From: Streptomyces sp. B21-083
GTDB lineage: Bacteria > Actinomycetota > Actinomycetes > Streptomycetales > Streptomycetaceae
Direction of reading: 5' to 3'
Assembly (NCBI RefSeq): GCF_036898825.1
Contig: NZ_JARUND010000002.1
Coordinates: 992,001-1,056,000, forward strand
Length of the DNA stretch: 64,000 bases
The stretch's first letter is position 1, and the number at the start of each line of letters is the position of its first letter. The translations under genes and the position numbers were made by a program. Below the pieces are notes generated by a model. The model did not search any database, had not been told where the DNA came from, and worked only from the letters and a program-made list of their open reading frames with translations. Of the stretch, positions 17,435 to 26,070 are shown one piece after another.

Positions 17435-18205
17435 GTGCCCACCCCCCAGCCCCTCTCCCCGCGCACCCCGCGCTTCGACACGCTCTCCGTCCCCAAGGCC
17501 TCGGACGTGCTGGCGGCCGAGGTACGCGAACGCATCCTGGCCGGGGACCTGCCGGAGGGCACACCGCTGCCCCCGGAGCGTCAGCTGGTCGAGCAGACGG
17601 GGCTGAGCCGGGCGACCGTACGGGAGGCGCTGCGCATCCTGGAGGTCGAGCGGCTGGTCGCGATCCGGCCGGGGCGCGGGGGCGGGGCCTTCGTGCACCG
17701 GCCGGGCCGGGAATCCCTGGCGAACACCGTGCAGTTGGTCATCAGAGGTCAGCAGATCCGGTTGGAGGCGCTGCACGAGACCCGTGAGGCGATCGAGCCG
17801 GCGTGCGCCGCGTTCGCCGCCGCCCGGCGCAGCGAGCAGGACCTGGCCGACCTGGACCGCGCCCATGCCGAGCTGGTCGGGGCCGGTGACGACATCCGGC
17901 GTTTCCTGCTGGCCAACGTCGGCTGGCACAACGCCGTGGCGAAGGCGGGCGGCAACGAGCTGCTCATCGGGTTCCTGAGCGCGCTGTCGGAGTCGATCTA
18001 CGCCGCCACCAACCTGGAGCGGTTCATGGACGCCGGTATCCGCGAGGTCACCGCCCGCGCGCACGCGAAGGTCACCGAGGCCATCAGGGCGAAGGACGCG
18101 GCGGCGGCCCGGCGGCGGATGAGCCGCCATGTGTGCGGGTTCGCGCGGGCCGCCTCGGAGGTGGACCGCCGGGAGCAGGTGGGACTGACGGAGTCCGAGG
18201 GCTGA
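17435..18205 (+). CDS. GntR family regulator, FadR (FCD) subfamily
   Basis: The 256-residue protein has a winged helix at about 20-90 (LPPERQLVEQTGLSRATVREAL) and an all-helical FCD ligand domain with metal-binding histidines near HNAVAKAGGNE and HVCGFARAA. FCD regulators answer to small acids or acyl-CoAs. The start is GTG. A short palindrome, TGAATGGTTCA at 17388, lies upstream and could be its site. It is the second regulator inside the island. Confidence 0.9.
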   Translation: MPTPQPLSPRTPRFDTLSVPKASDVLAAEVRERILAGDLPEGTPLPPERQLVEQTGLSRATVREALRILEVERLVAIRPGRGGGAFVHRPGRESLANTVQLVIRGQQIRLEALHETREAIEPACAAFAAARRSEQDLADLDRAHAELVGAGDDIRRFLLANVGWHNAVAKAGGNELLIGFLSALSESIYAATNLERFMDAGIREVTARAHAKVTEAIRAKDAAAARRRMSRHVCGFARAASEVDRREQVGLTESEG

Positions 18206-18238
18206 GCAGTCCGAGAGCTGACGGAGTCCGAGGGCTGA
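18185..18238 (+). repeat. 21-bp direct repeat at 3' end of the gntR gene
   Basis: CTGACGGAGTCCGAGGGCTGA occurs at 18185-18205 and again at 18218-18238, 33 bp apart. The first copy contains the stop codon of the regulator gene, so the second is a duplicated piece of the gene end. Confidence 0.85.
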
Positions 18239-18274
18239 CCGCGCCCTTCTCGGGAAACATCTCGGGCAACGCCC

Positions 18275-18289
18275 GATAATCACATTCTC
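18275..18289. promoter_or_regulatory. GAGAATnnnATTCTC-type operator before the crotonase operon
   Basis: GATAATCACATTCTC differs from the perfect palindrome by one arm base. It lies 17 bp upstream of the TTGACA box at 18307, a position suited to control of the downstream operon. Confidence 0.6.
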
Positions 18290-18306
18290 AATTTCGCGCA
18301 ACACCA

Positions 18307-18334
18307 TTGACACATTCGGCCTGACCTTTAATAC
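18307..18334 (+). promoter_or_regulatory. Housekeeping-type promoter, near-leaderless transcript
   Basis: TTGACA at 18307 and TAATAC at 18329 are separated by 16 bp. A start of transcription about 7 bp later falls only some 4 nt before the ATG at 18345, so the mRNA would be almost leaderless. Confidence 0.6.
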
Positions 18335-18344
18335 CATCAGGGCC

Positions 18345-19148
18345 ATGACCGACGTGAGCCCCGTCCTGACCGTGACCGCCGACGGAGCTGTCCGCATCGT
18401 CACGCTGAACCGGCCCGACCGCCTCAACGGTGTCTCCGCGGAGCTGCACCGCCGGCTGTCCCAGGTGTGGCGCGAGCTCGCGGAGGACACTGAAGCGCGG
18501 GCCGTCGTCCTCACAGGCGCGGGCCGGGCGTTCAGCGCGGGCGGCGACTTCGACCACCTGCTCCGCCACCACCACGACGCGGAACTGCGCGAACGCTCGA
18601 TCCGGCTCGACCGGACGATCCAGACGGACATGATCCGCTTCCCACTGCCGGTCATCGCCGCCGTCAACGGCCCTGCGGTGGGCCTCGGTTGCTCTCTGGC
18701 CGTAGGCTGCGACCTCGTCCTCATGGCCGAGGACGCCTATCTCGCGGACCCGCACATCTCGGTCGGCCTGGTGGCGGGCGACGGCGGGGTGACCCTCTGG
18801 CCGCTGCTGACGAGCCTCCTGCGGGTGAAGGAGTACCTGTTCACCGGGGACCGCATCCCGGCCGCCACCGCAGTCGAACTAGGCCTGGCCAACCGCGTCG
18901 TCCCCGGACCCGACCTGATGCGCGAGGCCCTGGCCCTGGCCCACCGGCTCGCGGGCCAGCCCCCGGAGGCGCTGCGGGCGACGAAGGCAGCGCTCGCCGC
19001 GGTGGTCGAACAGGTCTCGCGCGGCGGTATGGAGGCGGCACTGCTGGCCGAGCGCTCCACCATGACCAGCCCCGACCACATCCGCATCGTCAACGACCTC
19101 GCCTCCCGCGCGAGCCGTCGCCCCACCACCACGGCCGAGGAGGACTGA
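18345..19148 (+). CDS. Enoyl-CoA hydratase/isomerase (crotonase) family protein
   Basis: The 267-residue crotonase has GAGRAFSAGGDF near residue 62 and the oxyanion region GPAVGLGCSLAVGCD near 108. The classical PE(I/L) motif is replaced by HISVGLVAGDGG, a variant common in actinobacterial EchA proteins of uncertain activity. No good ribosome-binding site precedes the ATG, which fits the near-leaderless promoter. It heads the operon that continues to 27981. Confidence 0.92.
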   Translation: MTDVSPVLTVTADGAVRIVTLNRPDRLNGVSAELHRRLSQVWRELAEDTEARAVVLTGAGRAFSAGGDFDHLLRHHHDAELRERSIRLDRTIQTDMIRFPLPVIAAVNGPAVGLGCSLAVGCDLVLMAEDAYLADPHISVGLVAGDGGVTLWPLLTSLLRVKEYLFTGDRIPAATAVELGLANRVVPGPDLMREALALAHRLAGQPPEALRATKAALAAVVEQVSRGGMEAALLAERSTMTSPDHIRIVNDLASRASRRPTTTAEED

Positions 19149-19150
19149 GC

Positions 19151-20158
19151 GTGGAACGCGAGGAGTTCACACTGGTCCGCGACATGCTGCGGTCGTTCGC
19201 GACCCGCTTCCGCGCGGACTCGCCCGACGACGTCGAGCCAAGCACGCGCGCCACCGCACAGCGGGCACTCGACGAACTCGGCCTGACGGACCTCCGCCGC
19301 ACCTCGCCGCCTGCCGCCACCGTGCAGGAGTGCGCCCTACTCGCCGAGGAGCACGGCCGGCAGCCACTGACCACGTCCCTGCTCGGCACCGTACTGCTCG
19401 CTCCCGAACTGCTGCGGCTCCTCGCCGCCGACGAGCGGCCCGAATCCCCCCACGGCGCCCGGCCCACCATCGCCCTGGCCCGTGATCTGCGCTTTCCCGG
19501 CTCCGCCGCGGCGACGAACTGCGTCGCCTGGGACTGCGAGGGAGCCGACGGTGCGCTGTACGTCGACGCCGAGGGAGGCGTGACGCACGTCGAGCCAGGG
19601 CCACCCGCACCGACCGCGGACCTGCTGCGCGGCGTACGGCGGGCCTCCGCCGCAGGTCGGCCCGTCGGCCGGCTAACCCCACAGGCGCATCAGCGCTGGC
19701 AGGCGTACGCCCTGGTCGTCGTGGCGAGCGAACTCGTGGGCGCGGCCCGCTCGTTCGTCGAGCAGAGCGTCGCCTACGCCCGCGAGCGTCATCAGTACGG
19801 ACGGCCGATCGGCTCCTTCCAGGCCGTGCAGCACCTGCTCGCCGACGCCTCCGCCCTCGCGGAGGCCTGCACCAGCGCCACCCGCTACGCCGCCTGGTCC
19901 CTGGACAACGAACCGCCCGACCGTGCGCTGACCGCGGCCCGCGTGGCCAAGGCGGAGGTCAACGCCTCGGCCGTGGAGGCGGTGTACGCCGGAATGCAGG
20001 TGTTCGGCGGGATCGCCCAGACCTGGGAGCACGTGGCCCACCTGTACCTGCGCCGGATCCTCGTCGGAGCCACACTGCTGGCGACCACCGCCGACCTGCT
20101 GCCCGCCCTGGCGGCACCGGAGGCGGACCCCACGATTGCCCGGGAGGCGACACGATGA
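19151..20158 (+). CDS. Short acyl-CoA dehydrogenase-like partner subunit
   Basis: The 335-residue chain keeps the C-terminal helical domain (RERHQYGRPIGSFQAVQHLL) and YAGMQVFGGIAQTWEH but has a reduced middle. It is translationally coupled (ATGA overlap) to the full-length dehydrogenase that follows. By analogy with FadE26-27 and FadE28-29 the two form a heteromeric flavoenzyme. It starts with GTG 2 bp after the crotonase stop. Confidence 0.9.
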   Translation: MEREEFTLVRDMLRSFATRFRADSPDDVEPSTRATAQRALDELGLTDLRRTSPPAATVQECALLAEEHGRQPLTTSLLGTVLLAPELLRLLAADERPESPHGARPTIALARDLRFPGSAAATNCVAWDCEGADGALYVDAEGGVTHVEPGPPAPTADLLRGVRRASAAGRPVGRLTPQAHQRWQAYALVVVASELVGAARSFVEQSVAYARERHQYGRPIGSFQAVQHLLADASALAEACTSATRYAAWSLDNEPPDRALTAARVAKAEVNASAVEAVYAGMQVFGGIAQTWEHVAHLYLRRILVGATLLATTADLLPALAAPEADPTIAREATR

Positions 20159-21351
20159 CCGGCACGACGGACGTGCCCCTGGACTTCGGTGACCCGGCCG
20201 ACCTGGAACGCCTGCGCCAGGACTTCCGCACCTGGCTGGCCGACCATCCGCTGCCCGAACGGGGCGCGGACGAGCCGCTTCCCCTCTTCCTGCACCGCTG
20301 GCACCGCCAACTGCACTCCGGCGGCTGGGTCGGCCTCGACGTACCGCAGGAGTACGGAGGCCGGGGCCTGACGGCGCTGCACCAGGTGGCCGTCAGCGAC
20401 GAACTCGGGGCGCGCGGCGCGCCCGGCGTCCCCCGCATCGGCTATCTCGCCCACGCCCTGCTGCGGTTCGGCTCGGAGGAGCAGCGCCGCCGCCTGCTGC
20501 CGCGCATGCTGCGCGGCGACGACGTGTGGTGCCAGGGCTTCAGCGAGCCCGGCGCCGGCTCGGACCTCGTCGGCATGAGCACCGGCGCCGAGCGGCGGCC
20601 CGAGGGCCACTACGTCGTCAATGGCCAGAAGCTGTGGACGAGTTACGCCCAGTACTCACGTCTGTGCCTGCTCCTGGCCCGCACCGGTCTCCCCCCGGCC
20701 CCCGGTTCCGCGGACGGCGCGGGGACTCCCGCCGCTTCCCCGCACACCTCGATCTCGGCGTTCGTACTGCCGCTGGACCGGCCCGGCGTGACCGTACGGC
20801 CGCTGCGCGCCGCGAACGGCGACGACGAGTTCTGCGAGCTGTTCCTCGACGACGTACGCCTGGAGGAGTCCGAGCGGATCGGCTCCGAGGGCGACGGCTG
20901 GCCGCTGGCGATGACGACGGTGGCGTACGAGCGCAACGCCCTGGACACCGGTCACCTGTCGAAGTACGGGCTGCTGGTCGAACGGCTGCGGCGCGCCGCG
21001 GACGAACGACGCGGCACGCTCGCGGACGGGCTGCTGTCGGACATCGGCCGGTGTGCCGTCGACTACCAGGTCCTCGTCGCCCACGCCCGGCGCCGGACCG
21101 CCGAGCGGCTCGCCGGACAGGGCGCGGGCCCGGAGTCGTCCGTGGACAAGCTGCTGATGACCCGTGCCGAGCAGCGGTTGTACGAGACCGCGCTGAAGGT
21201 GTTCCCCGAGGAACTGTACGGGGAGGGCGCGGACGTCCTGAGCGACTACTTCTACTCGCGGGCCGCGTCCGTGTACGGCGGCACGTCCCAGATCCAGCGG
21301 AACATCATCGCCAAACGGCTGTTGAGCCTGCCCGCCGACCGCCGTGCCTGA
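20155..21351 (+). CDS. Acyl-CoA dehydrogenase, large partner
   Basis: The 398-residue chain shows GFSEPGAGSDLVGMS near residue 125, KLWTSYAQ near 160 and the C-terminal YGGTSQIQRNIIAKRLL. The Glu found before GT in MCAD-type enzymes is Gly. A Gly/Ala/Pro-rich insert at about 180-200 is unusual. It overlaps the short partner gene by 4 nt. Confidence 0.93.
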   Translation: MTGTTDVPLDFGDPADLERLRQDFRTWLADHPLPERGADEPLPLFLHRWHRQLHSGGWVGLDVPQEYGGRGLTALHQVAVSDELGARGAPGVPRIGYLAHALLRFGSEEQRRRLLPRMLRGDDVWCQGFSEPGAGSDLVGMSTGAERRPEGHYVVNGQKLWTSYAQYSRLCLLLARTGLPPAPGSADGAGTPAASPHTSISAFVLPLDRPGVTVRPLRAANGDDEFCELFLDDVRLEESERIGSEGDGWPLAMTTVAYERNALDTGHLSKYGLLVERLRRAADERRGTLADGLLSDIGRCAVDYQVLVAHARRRTAERLAGQGAGPESSVDKLLMTRAEQRLYETALKVFPEELYGEGADVLSDYFYSRAASVYGGTSQIQRNIIAKRLLSLPADRRA

Positions 21352-21365
21352 TCGGAGCCCCTCTC

Positions 21366-22940
21366 ATGCGACACGACCTGGAATTCCAGAGCATTCCGCA
21401 CGTGGTGAGAGTCTCCGCCCGGCGCTTCGGTGACGCCCCGGCCCTCGTCGACGGCGAACTGCGCCTCACCTTTCGGGAGTTGGAGGGCCGAATGATGCAA
21501 GCGGTGCGCTCGGCGCTCGCGCTGGGCATCGGACCGGGCGACCGGGTCGGCCTCTGCGCGCCGAACTCGGCGGAGTGGATCGTGGCCGCCCTCGGCATCC
21601 AGGGCGCCGGGGGTGTCGTCGTGCCGCTCAACACCCGTTTCAAGGCGGCGGAGATCTCCTACATCCTGCGCAGGGCCGGCGCGAAGGCCCTGTTCGCCGC
21701 CTCCTCCTTCCTCGGCACCGACTACATCGCCGACCTCCGGCGCGCCGACCCCGAACTGCCCGCGCTGCGGACCACGGTGTCGTTGCCGGGCGATACGGAC
21801 ACCCTCTCCTGGCGTCAGTTCCTCGCGCGTGGCGCGGAGTTCACCGAACCAGCCGCCCACGACTCCATCGACCTGCTCACTGCGGACCACATCTCCGACG
21901 TCATGTTCACCTCCGGCACCACCGGCCACCCCAAGGGCGTGATCCTCACCCACGGGCAGACCCTGCGGGCCTACGGCTGGATGTCCACGGAGTACACCTT
22001 CAACGTCTTGGACAGCTTCCTGGTCATTCCGCCGTTCTTCCACTGCTTCGGCTACAAGGCGGGCTGGCTCGCCTCCCTGATGCACGGTGTGACGGTGATC
22101 CCCATGGCCGTCTTCGACGCCGGGCGCGCCCTTCAGATCATCCACGAGGAGCGGGTCAGCATCATCCTCGGGCCGCCGACCATCTTCCACGACCTGCTCA
22201 ACCACCCGGACCGGTCCCGGTACGACCTGACGTCGCTGCGGGTGTCCATGACGGGTGGCACGACGATTCCGGAGTCGCTGATCCGGGCGATGAAGAAGGA
22301 CCTGTCCTTCGACATCGTGCTGAGCGCCTACGGTCTCACCGAGTCGACCGCGCTGGTCTCCACGACCCGGATCGGCGACACGGAGGAGACGGTGGCCCGC
22401 ACCACCGGCCGCGCGATCCCGGACGTCGAGATCCGTATCGCCGACGACGACGGCCAGCAGGTGCCGGCCGGCGGGGAGGGCGAGGTCCTGGTCCGCGGCT
22501 ACAACGTCACCCGCGGCTACTGGAACGACCCCGAGGCCACCGCCACGACGATCGATCCCGACGGCTGGCTGCACACCGGCGACATCGGCCGCGTCGACGC
22601 GGCAGGCAACCTGGCGATCGTCGACCGCAAGAAAGAGATGTACATCGTCGGCGGCTTCAACGCCTACCCGGCGGAGATCGAGAAACTGCTCCTCGGCTAC
22701 GAACCGATCGGCCAGGTCGCCGTGATCGGCGTCCCGGACGAGCGGCTCGGCGAGGTCGGCTGCGCCTTCGTCGTGCGCGCGCCGGGAACCGACGTCACGG
22801 AAGAGGATGTCATCGCATGGGCCAGAGAACACATGGCCAACTTCAAGGCACCCCGCCATGTGCGCTTCGTGGACGTGCTGCCGCGCAACGCCGGCCAGAA
22901 GGTCCTCAAGCACGAGCTGCGCGCCAGGTACGGGGGCTGA
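21366..22940 (+). CDS. FadD3-like acyl-CoA synthetase (AMP-forming)
   Basis: The 524-residue adenylate-forming ligase has the P-loop-like FTSGTTGHPKGV near residue 181, the A5 motif SAYGLTEST near 320, TGD near 400 and the C-terminal catalytic Lys in NAGQKVLK near 512. It activates a carboxylic acid to acyl-CoA through an acyl-adenylate. The PPFFHCFGYKAG segment and overall length recall FadD3, which activates the HIP (steroid C/D-ring) acid; that likeness is from memory and suggests a bulky cyclic or branched acid. Confidence 0.9.
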   Translation: MRHDLEFQSIPHVVRVSARRFGDAPALVDGELRLTFRELEGRMMQAVRSALALGIGPGDRVGLCAPNSAEWIVAALGIQGAGGVVVPLNTRFKAAEISYILRRAGAKALFAASSFLGTDYIADLRRADPELPALRTTVSLPGDTDTLSWRQFLARGAEFTEPAAHDSIDLLTADHISDVMFTSGTTGHPKGVILTHGQTLRAYGWMSTEYTFNVLDSFLVIPPFFHCFGYKAGWLASLMHGVTVIPMAVFDAGRALQIIHEERVSIILGPPTIFHDLLNHPDRSRYDLTSLRVSMTGGTTIPESLIRAMKKDLSFDIVLSAYGLTESTALVSTTRIGDTEETVARTTGRAIPDVEIRIADDDGQQVPAGGEGEVLVRGYNVTRGYWNDPEATATTIDPDGWLHTGDIGRVDAAGNLAIVDRKKEMYIVGGFNAYPAEIEKLLLGYEPIGQVAVIGVPDERLGEVGCAFVVRAPGTDVTEEDVIAWAREHMANFKAPRHVRFVDVLPRNAGQKVLKHELRARYGG

Positions 22941-22944
22941 GGCG

Positions 22945-24123
22945 GTGACGAACAGCGGCCCCCTGGCGGGGATCACGGTGGTGGCACTGGAGCAGGCCGT
23001 GTCGGCGCCCATGTGCACACGTACGCTCGGCGACCTCGGCGCCCGGGTGATCAAGGTGGAGAACCCGGCGGGCGGCGACTTCGCCCGCTACTACGACGAC
23101 GTGGTCGGCGGGCTCGCGGCGCACTTCGTGTGGGCCAACCGGGGCAAGGAGTCGGTGGCCCTCGACCTGAAATCGGACGACGGGCAGACGGTCCTGCACC
23201 GGATACTGGAACGCGCCGACGTTCTGGTCTCCAACCTCTCCCCCGGCTCCACGGCCAAGCTCGGCCTGTCCCCCGCCGACCTGGAGGTACGCCACCCGGA
23301 CCTGATCGCCGTCGAGATCGACGGCTACGGTCCCGGCGGGCCCCTCTCCCACAAACGGGCCTACGACCTCCTGGTCCAGGCGGAGTCGGGGGCCTGCTCG
23401 GTGACGGGCCGTGCCGGCGCTCCGGCGAAACCGGGCCCCCCGGTGGCGGACGTGTGCAGCGGTCTGTACGCGGCGCTGTCGGTGCTGGCGCTGCTGTACG
23501 CCAGACGGCCGGGGCAGGTGGCGGTCAGCCTGTTCGACACCATGACCGAGCTGATGGGCTACCCGTTGACGTACACCCGGCACTCCGGGGTCGAACAGCA
23601 GCCGCTCGGCATGAGTTCGCCCGCCGTCTCGCCGTACGGCGCCTATCCCACGGCCGACGGGCAGACCGTCGTGCTCGGCACCACCAACGACCGCGAATGG
23701 CAGCGGCTGGCACGGGAGTTGCTCGACCGGCCCGACCTTGCGGACGACGAACGGTTCGCCGTCAACGCCGGCCGCGTCGAACACCGTGCGGTCCTGGATG
23801 CGGCGATCGGTGCCTGGTGCGCGCGGCACGATCTGGCGGACGTCCAGGGCAGGGCCGACGCGGCCGGGATCGGCAACGCGCGCTACAACACGGTCGAGGA
23901 CGTCCTCGCGCATCCCCACCTGGCCGCCCGCGACCGCTGGCGGGAGGTGGACACGCCGGCTGGTCCGGTGCGCGCGCTGCTGCCGCCGCCGGTGATCGCC
24001 GGATTCGACCCGCCGATGGGCGCGATCCCCGCACTGGGCGAACACACGGACGCCGTACTGGCCGAACTGGGCTATGCGCAGGAGGAGATCACCGCTCTGC
24101 GGGAGCGGGGAGCCGTCCGGTGA
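22945..24123 (+). CDS. CaiB/BaiF family CoA-transferase
   Basis: The 392-residue protein has the class III opening GITVVALEQAVSAPMC and the RAYDLLVQAESG segment with the catalytic Asp near residue 142. The start is GTG, 4 bp after the ligase stop. Members of this subgroup often act as racemase-like or CoA-shuttle enzymes on succinyl- or methyl-branched acyl-CoAs. It overlaps the next gene by 4 nt. Confidence 0.92.
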   Translation: MTNSGPLAGITVVALEQAVSAPMCTRTLGDLGARVIKVENPAGGDFARYYDDVVGGLAAHFVWANRGKESVALDLKSDDGQTVLHRILERADVLVSNLSPGSTAKLGLSPADLEVRHPDLIAVEIDGYGPGGPLSHKRAYDLLVQAESGACSVTGRAGAPAKPGPPVADVCSGLYAALSVLALLYARRPGQVAVSLFDTMTELMGYPLTYTRHSGVEQQPLGMSSPAVSPYGAYPTADGQTVVLGTTNDREWQRLARELLDRPDLADDERFAVNAGRVEHRAVLDAAIGAWCARHDLADVQGRADAAGIGNARYNTVEDVLAHPHLAARDRWREVDTPAGPVRALLPPPVIAGFDPPMGAIPALGEHTDAVLAELGYAQEEITALRERGAVR

Positions 24124-24923
24124 GCGTGCTGCTGAGGAGCGACACCGACGGCGTGCGGACGCTGACCCTGAACCGGCCGCACCGCAGGAACGCCATCGAC
24201 GCCGAACTGTGGGAGGCGCTGCGCGCGGCTCTCGCCGAGACGGCCGGGGACCGGTCCGTCCGGGCCCTCGTCCTCGCCGGCGCTGGCGGCGCCTTCTGCT
24301 CGGGCGCCGACATCCCCCGGCAGGTCAGCAGCGCACACCCCCTGGACCGGATACGGCCCCTGACCGAGGTGACGCTGCTCCTGCACGAGCTGCCCGTTCC
24401 CACGGTCGCCAAGGTGACCGGGGTGGCGGTGGGCGCGGGCTGGAACCTGGCGCTCGGCTGCGATCTGGTGGTCGCCACACCGCAGGCGCGGTTCTCACAG
24501 ATCTTCGCCCGGCGTGGGCTGTCCCTGGACTGCGGCGGCTCCTGGCTGCTGCCGAGGCTCGTCGGACTGCAGCAGGCCAAACGGCTCGCGCTGCTCGCGG
24601 AGACGATCGAGGCCGAGGAGGCGCGGGCGCTGGGGCTCGTCACCTGGGTGACGGCCGAGGACACCGTCGACGCCTTCGTAGACGACCTGACCGCCCGGCT
24701 GGTCACGGGCCCTCCGGTGGCCCTCGCCCAGACCAAGGCGCTGCTGCACGAGGGTACGGAGCGGACGTTGCGGGACGCACTGGCGAACGAGGCACGGGCG
24801 CAGGCGGTGAACTTCGCGGGCGCCGACGTCCGGGAGGCGTACGCCGCGTTCGCCGACCGACGGGAACCACACTTCACGGGCCGCTGGGCCGTGCCGAGTC
24901 GAACGGAGGACGACGACACGTGA
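24120..24923 (+). CDS. Enoyl-CoA hydratase/isomerase (crotonase) family protein
   Basis: The 267-residue crotonase has GAGGAFCSGADI near residue 58 and GVAVGAGWNLALGCD near 101. FARRGLSLDCGGSW stands where hydratases have PEI, with Asp near the catalytic position, a pattern seen in PaaG-like isomerases. The GTG start overlaps the upstream stop, and its stop overlaps the thiolase ATG (TGATG). Confidence 0.92.
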   Translation: MSVLLRSDTDGVRTLTLNRPHRRNAIDAELWEALRAALAETAGDRSVRALVLAGAGGAFCSGADIPRQVSSAHPLDRIRPLTEVTLLLHELPVPTVAKVTGVAVGAGWNLALGCDLVVATPQARFSQIFARRGLSLDCGGSWLLPRLVGLQQAKRLALLAETIEAEEARALGLVTWVTAEDTVDAFVDDLTARLVTGPPVALAQTKALLHEGTERTLRDALANEARAQAVNFAGADVREAYAAFADRREPHFTGRWAVPSRTEDDDT

Positions 24924-26056
24924 TGCGAGAAGCGGTGATCGCCGCGGCGGTCCGCACCGCCGTGGCAAAACGGAACGGCGGTCTGGCGGGCAGCCACCCG
25001 GCCGACCTGTCCGGCGCGGTGCTGCATGCGCTGGTCGAGCGGGCCGGGGTCGATCCGGAGACCGTCGACGACGTGATCTGGGGCTGTGTCTCCCAGGTCG
25101 GCGACCAGTCGAGCAACATCGGCCGCTACGCGGTACTCGCGGCGGGCTGGCCCGAGAGCATCCCCGGGACCACCGTCAACCGGGCCTGCGGATCGAGCCA
25201 GCAGGCGCTGGAGTTCGCCGTGCAGGCGGTCCTGTCCGGACAGCAGGACGTGGTCGTCGCGGGTGGCGTCGAGGTCATGAGCCGGGTGCCGCTGGGCTCG
25301 GCGAGGGCGGGCGGAATGCCTTACGGCCCCCACGTCCTGTCCCGCTACCAGGACTTCTCCTTCAACCAGGGCGTCTCCGCGGAGATGATCGCCCAGAAGT
25401 GGGGTCTCACCCGGGACCGGCTCGACGCGTACGCGGCGCTGTCGCACGAACGGGCCGCCGCCGCGCAGGACAGCGGCGCCTTCGACGAACAGATCGTGCC
25501 CGTGACGGGCGTGACCGCCGACGAGGGCCTACGCCGGGACACCAGCGTGGAGACCCTCGCGAGGCTCAGGCCCTCCTTCGTGGAGGGCGGCGTGATCCAC
25601 GCGGGCAACTCCTCGCAGATCTCCGACGGCGCGGCGGCCGTCCTGGTCACCACCCCCGAGCAGGCAAGGGAGTTGGGGCTGACGCCGATCGTGCGGTTCC
25701 GGGCGGGCGCGGTGACCGGCTCCGACCCGGTGCTGATGCTCACCGGTCCGATCCCGGCCACCGGGAAGGTGCTGAGGAAGGCCGGTGTGGCGCTGTCGGA
25801 CGTCGGCGTCTTCGAGGTGAACGAGGCCTTCGCCTGCGTTCCGCTGGCCTGGCTCGCCGAGACCGGCGCCGACCCCGAGCTGCTCAACCCCCTGGGCGGT
25901 GCCATCGCCCTCGGTCATCCGCTCGGCGCCTCCGGAGCCGTCCTGATGACCCGCATGGTCCACCACATGCGCGATAACGGTATCCGTTTCGGCCTGCAGA
26001 CCATGTGCGAGGGCGGCGGCACCGCGAACGCCACCCTCGTCGAACTCGTCGACTGA
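24923..26056 (+). CDS. Acetyl-CoA acetyltransferase / 3-ketoacyl-CoA thiolase
   Basis: The 377-residue thiolase has the acyl-accepting Cys89 in NRACGSSQ, the VNEAFA motif, GHPLGASGA and the second catalytic Cys in MCEGGGTAN near the C-terminus. All residues for thiolytic cleavage are present, in contrast to the Ltp-type protein at the left edge. It would release acetyl- or propionyl-CoA from a 3-oxoacyl-CoA. Confidence 0.95.
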   Translation: MREAVIAAAVRTAVAKRNGGLAGSHPADLSGAVLHALVERAGVDPETVDDVIWGCVSQVGDQSSNIGRYAVLAAGWPESIPGTTVNRACGSSQQALEFAVQAVLSGQQDVVVAGGVEVMSRVPLGSARAGGMPYGPHVLSRYQDFSFNQGVSAEMIAQKWGLTRDRLDAYAALSHERAAAAQDSGAFDEQIVPVTGVTADEGLRRDTSVETLARLRPSFVEGGVIHAGNSSQISDGAAAVLVTTPEQARELGLTPIVRFRAGAVTGSDPVLMLTGPIPATGKVLRKAGVALSDVGVFEVNEAFACVPLAWLAETGADPELLNPLGGAIALGHPLGASGAVLMTRMVHHMRDNGIRFGLQTMCEGGGTANATLVELVD

Positions 26057-26070
26057 CCGGGGGGGTTGTC

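Noticed and set aside
21252..23054. 600-codon minus-strand frame opposite the ligase
   Set aside because: The plus strand encodes a complete AMP-forming ligase with all motifs; the minus frame is low-complexity Gly/Val/Asp-rich sequence.
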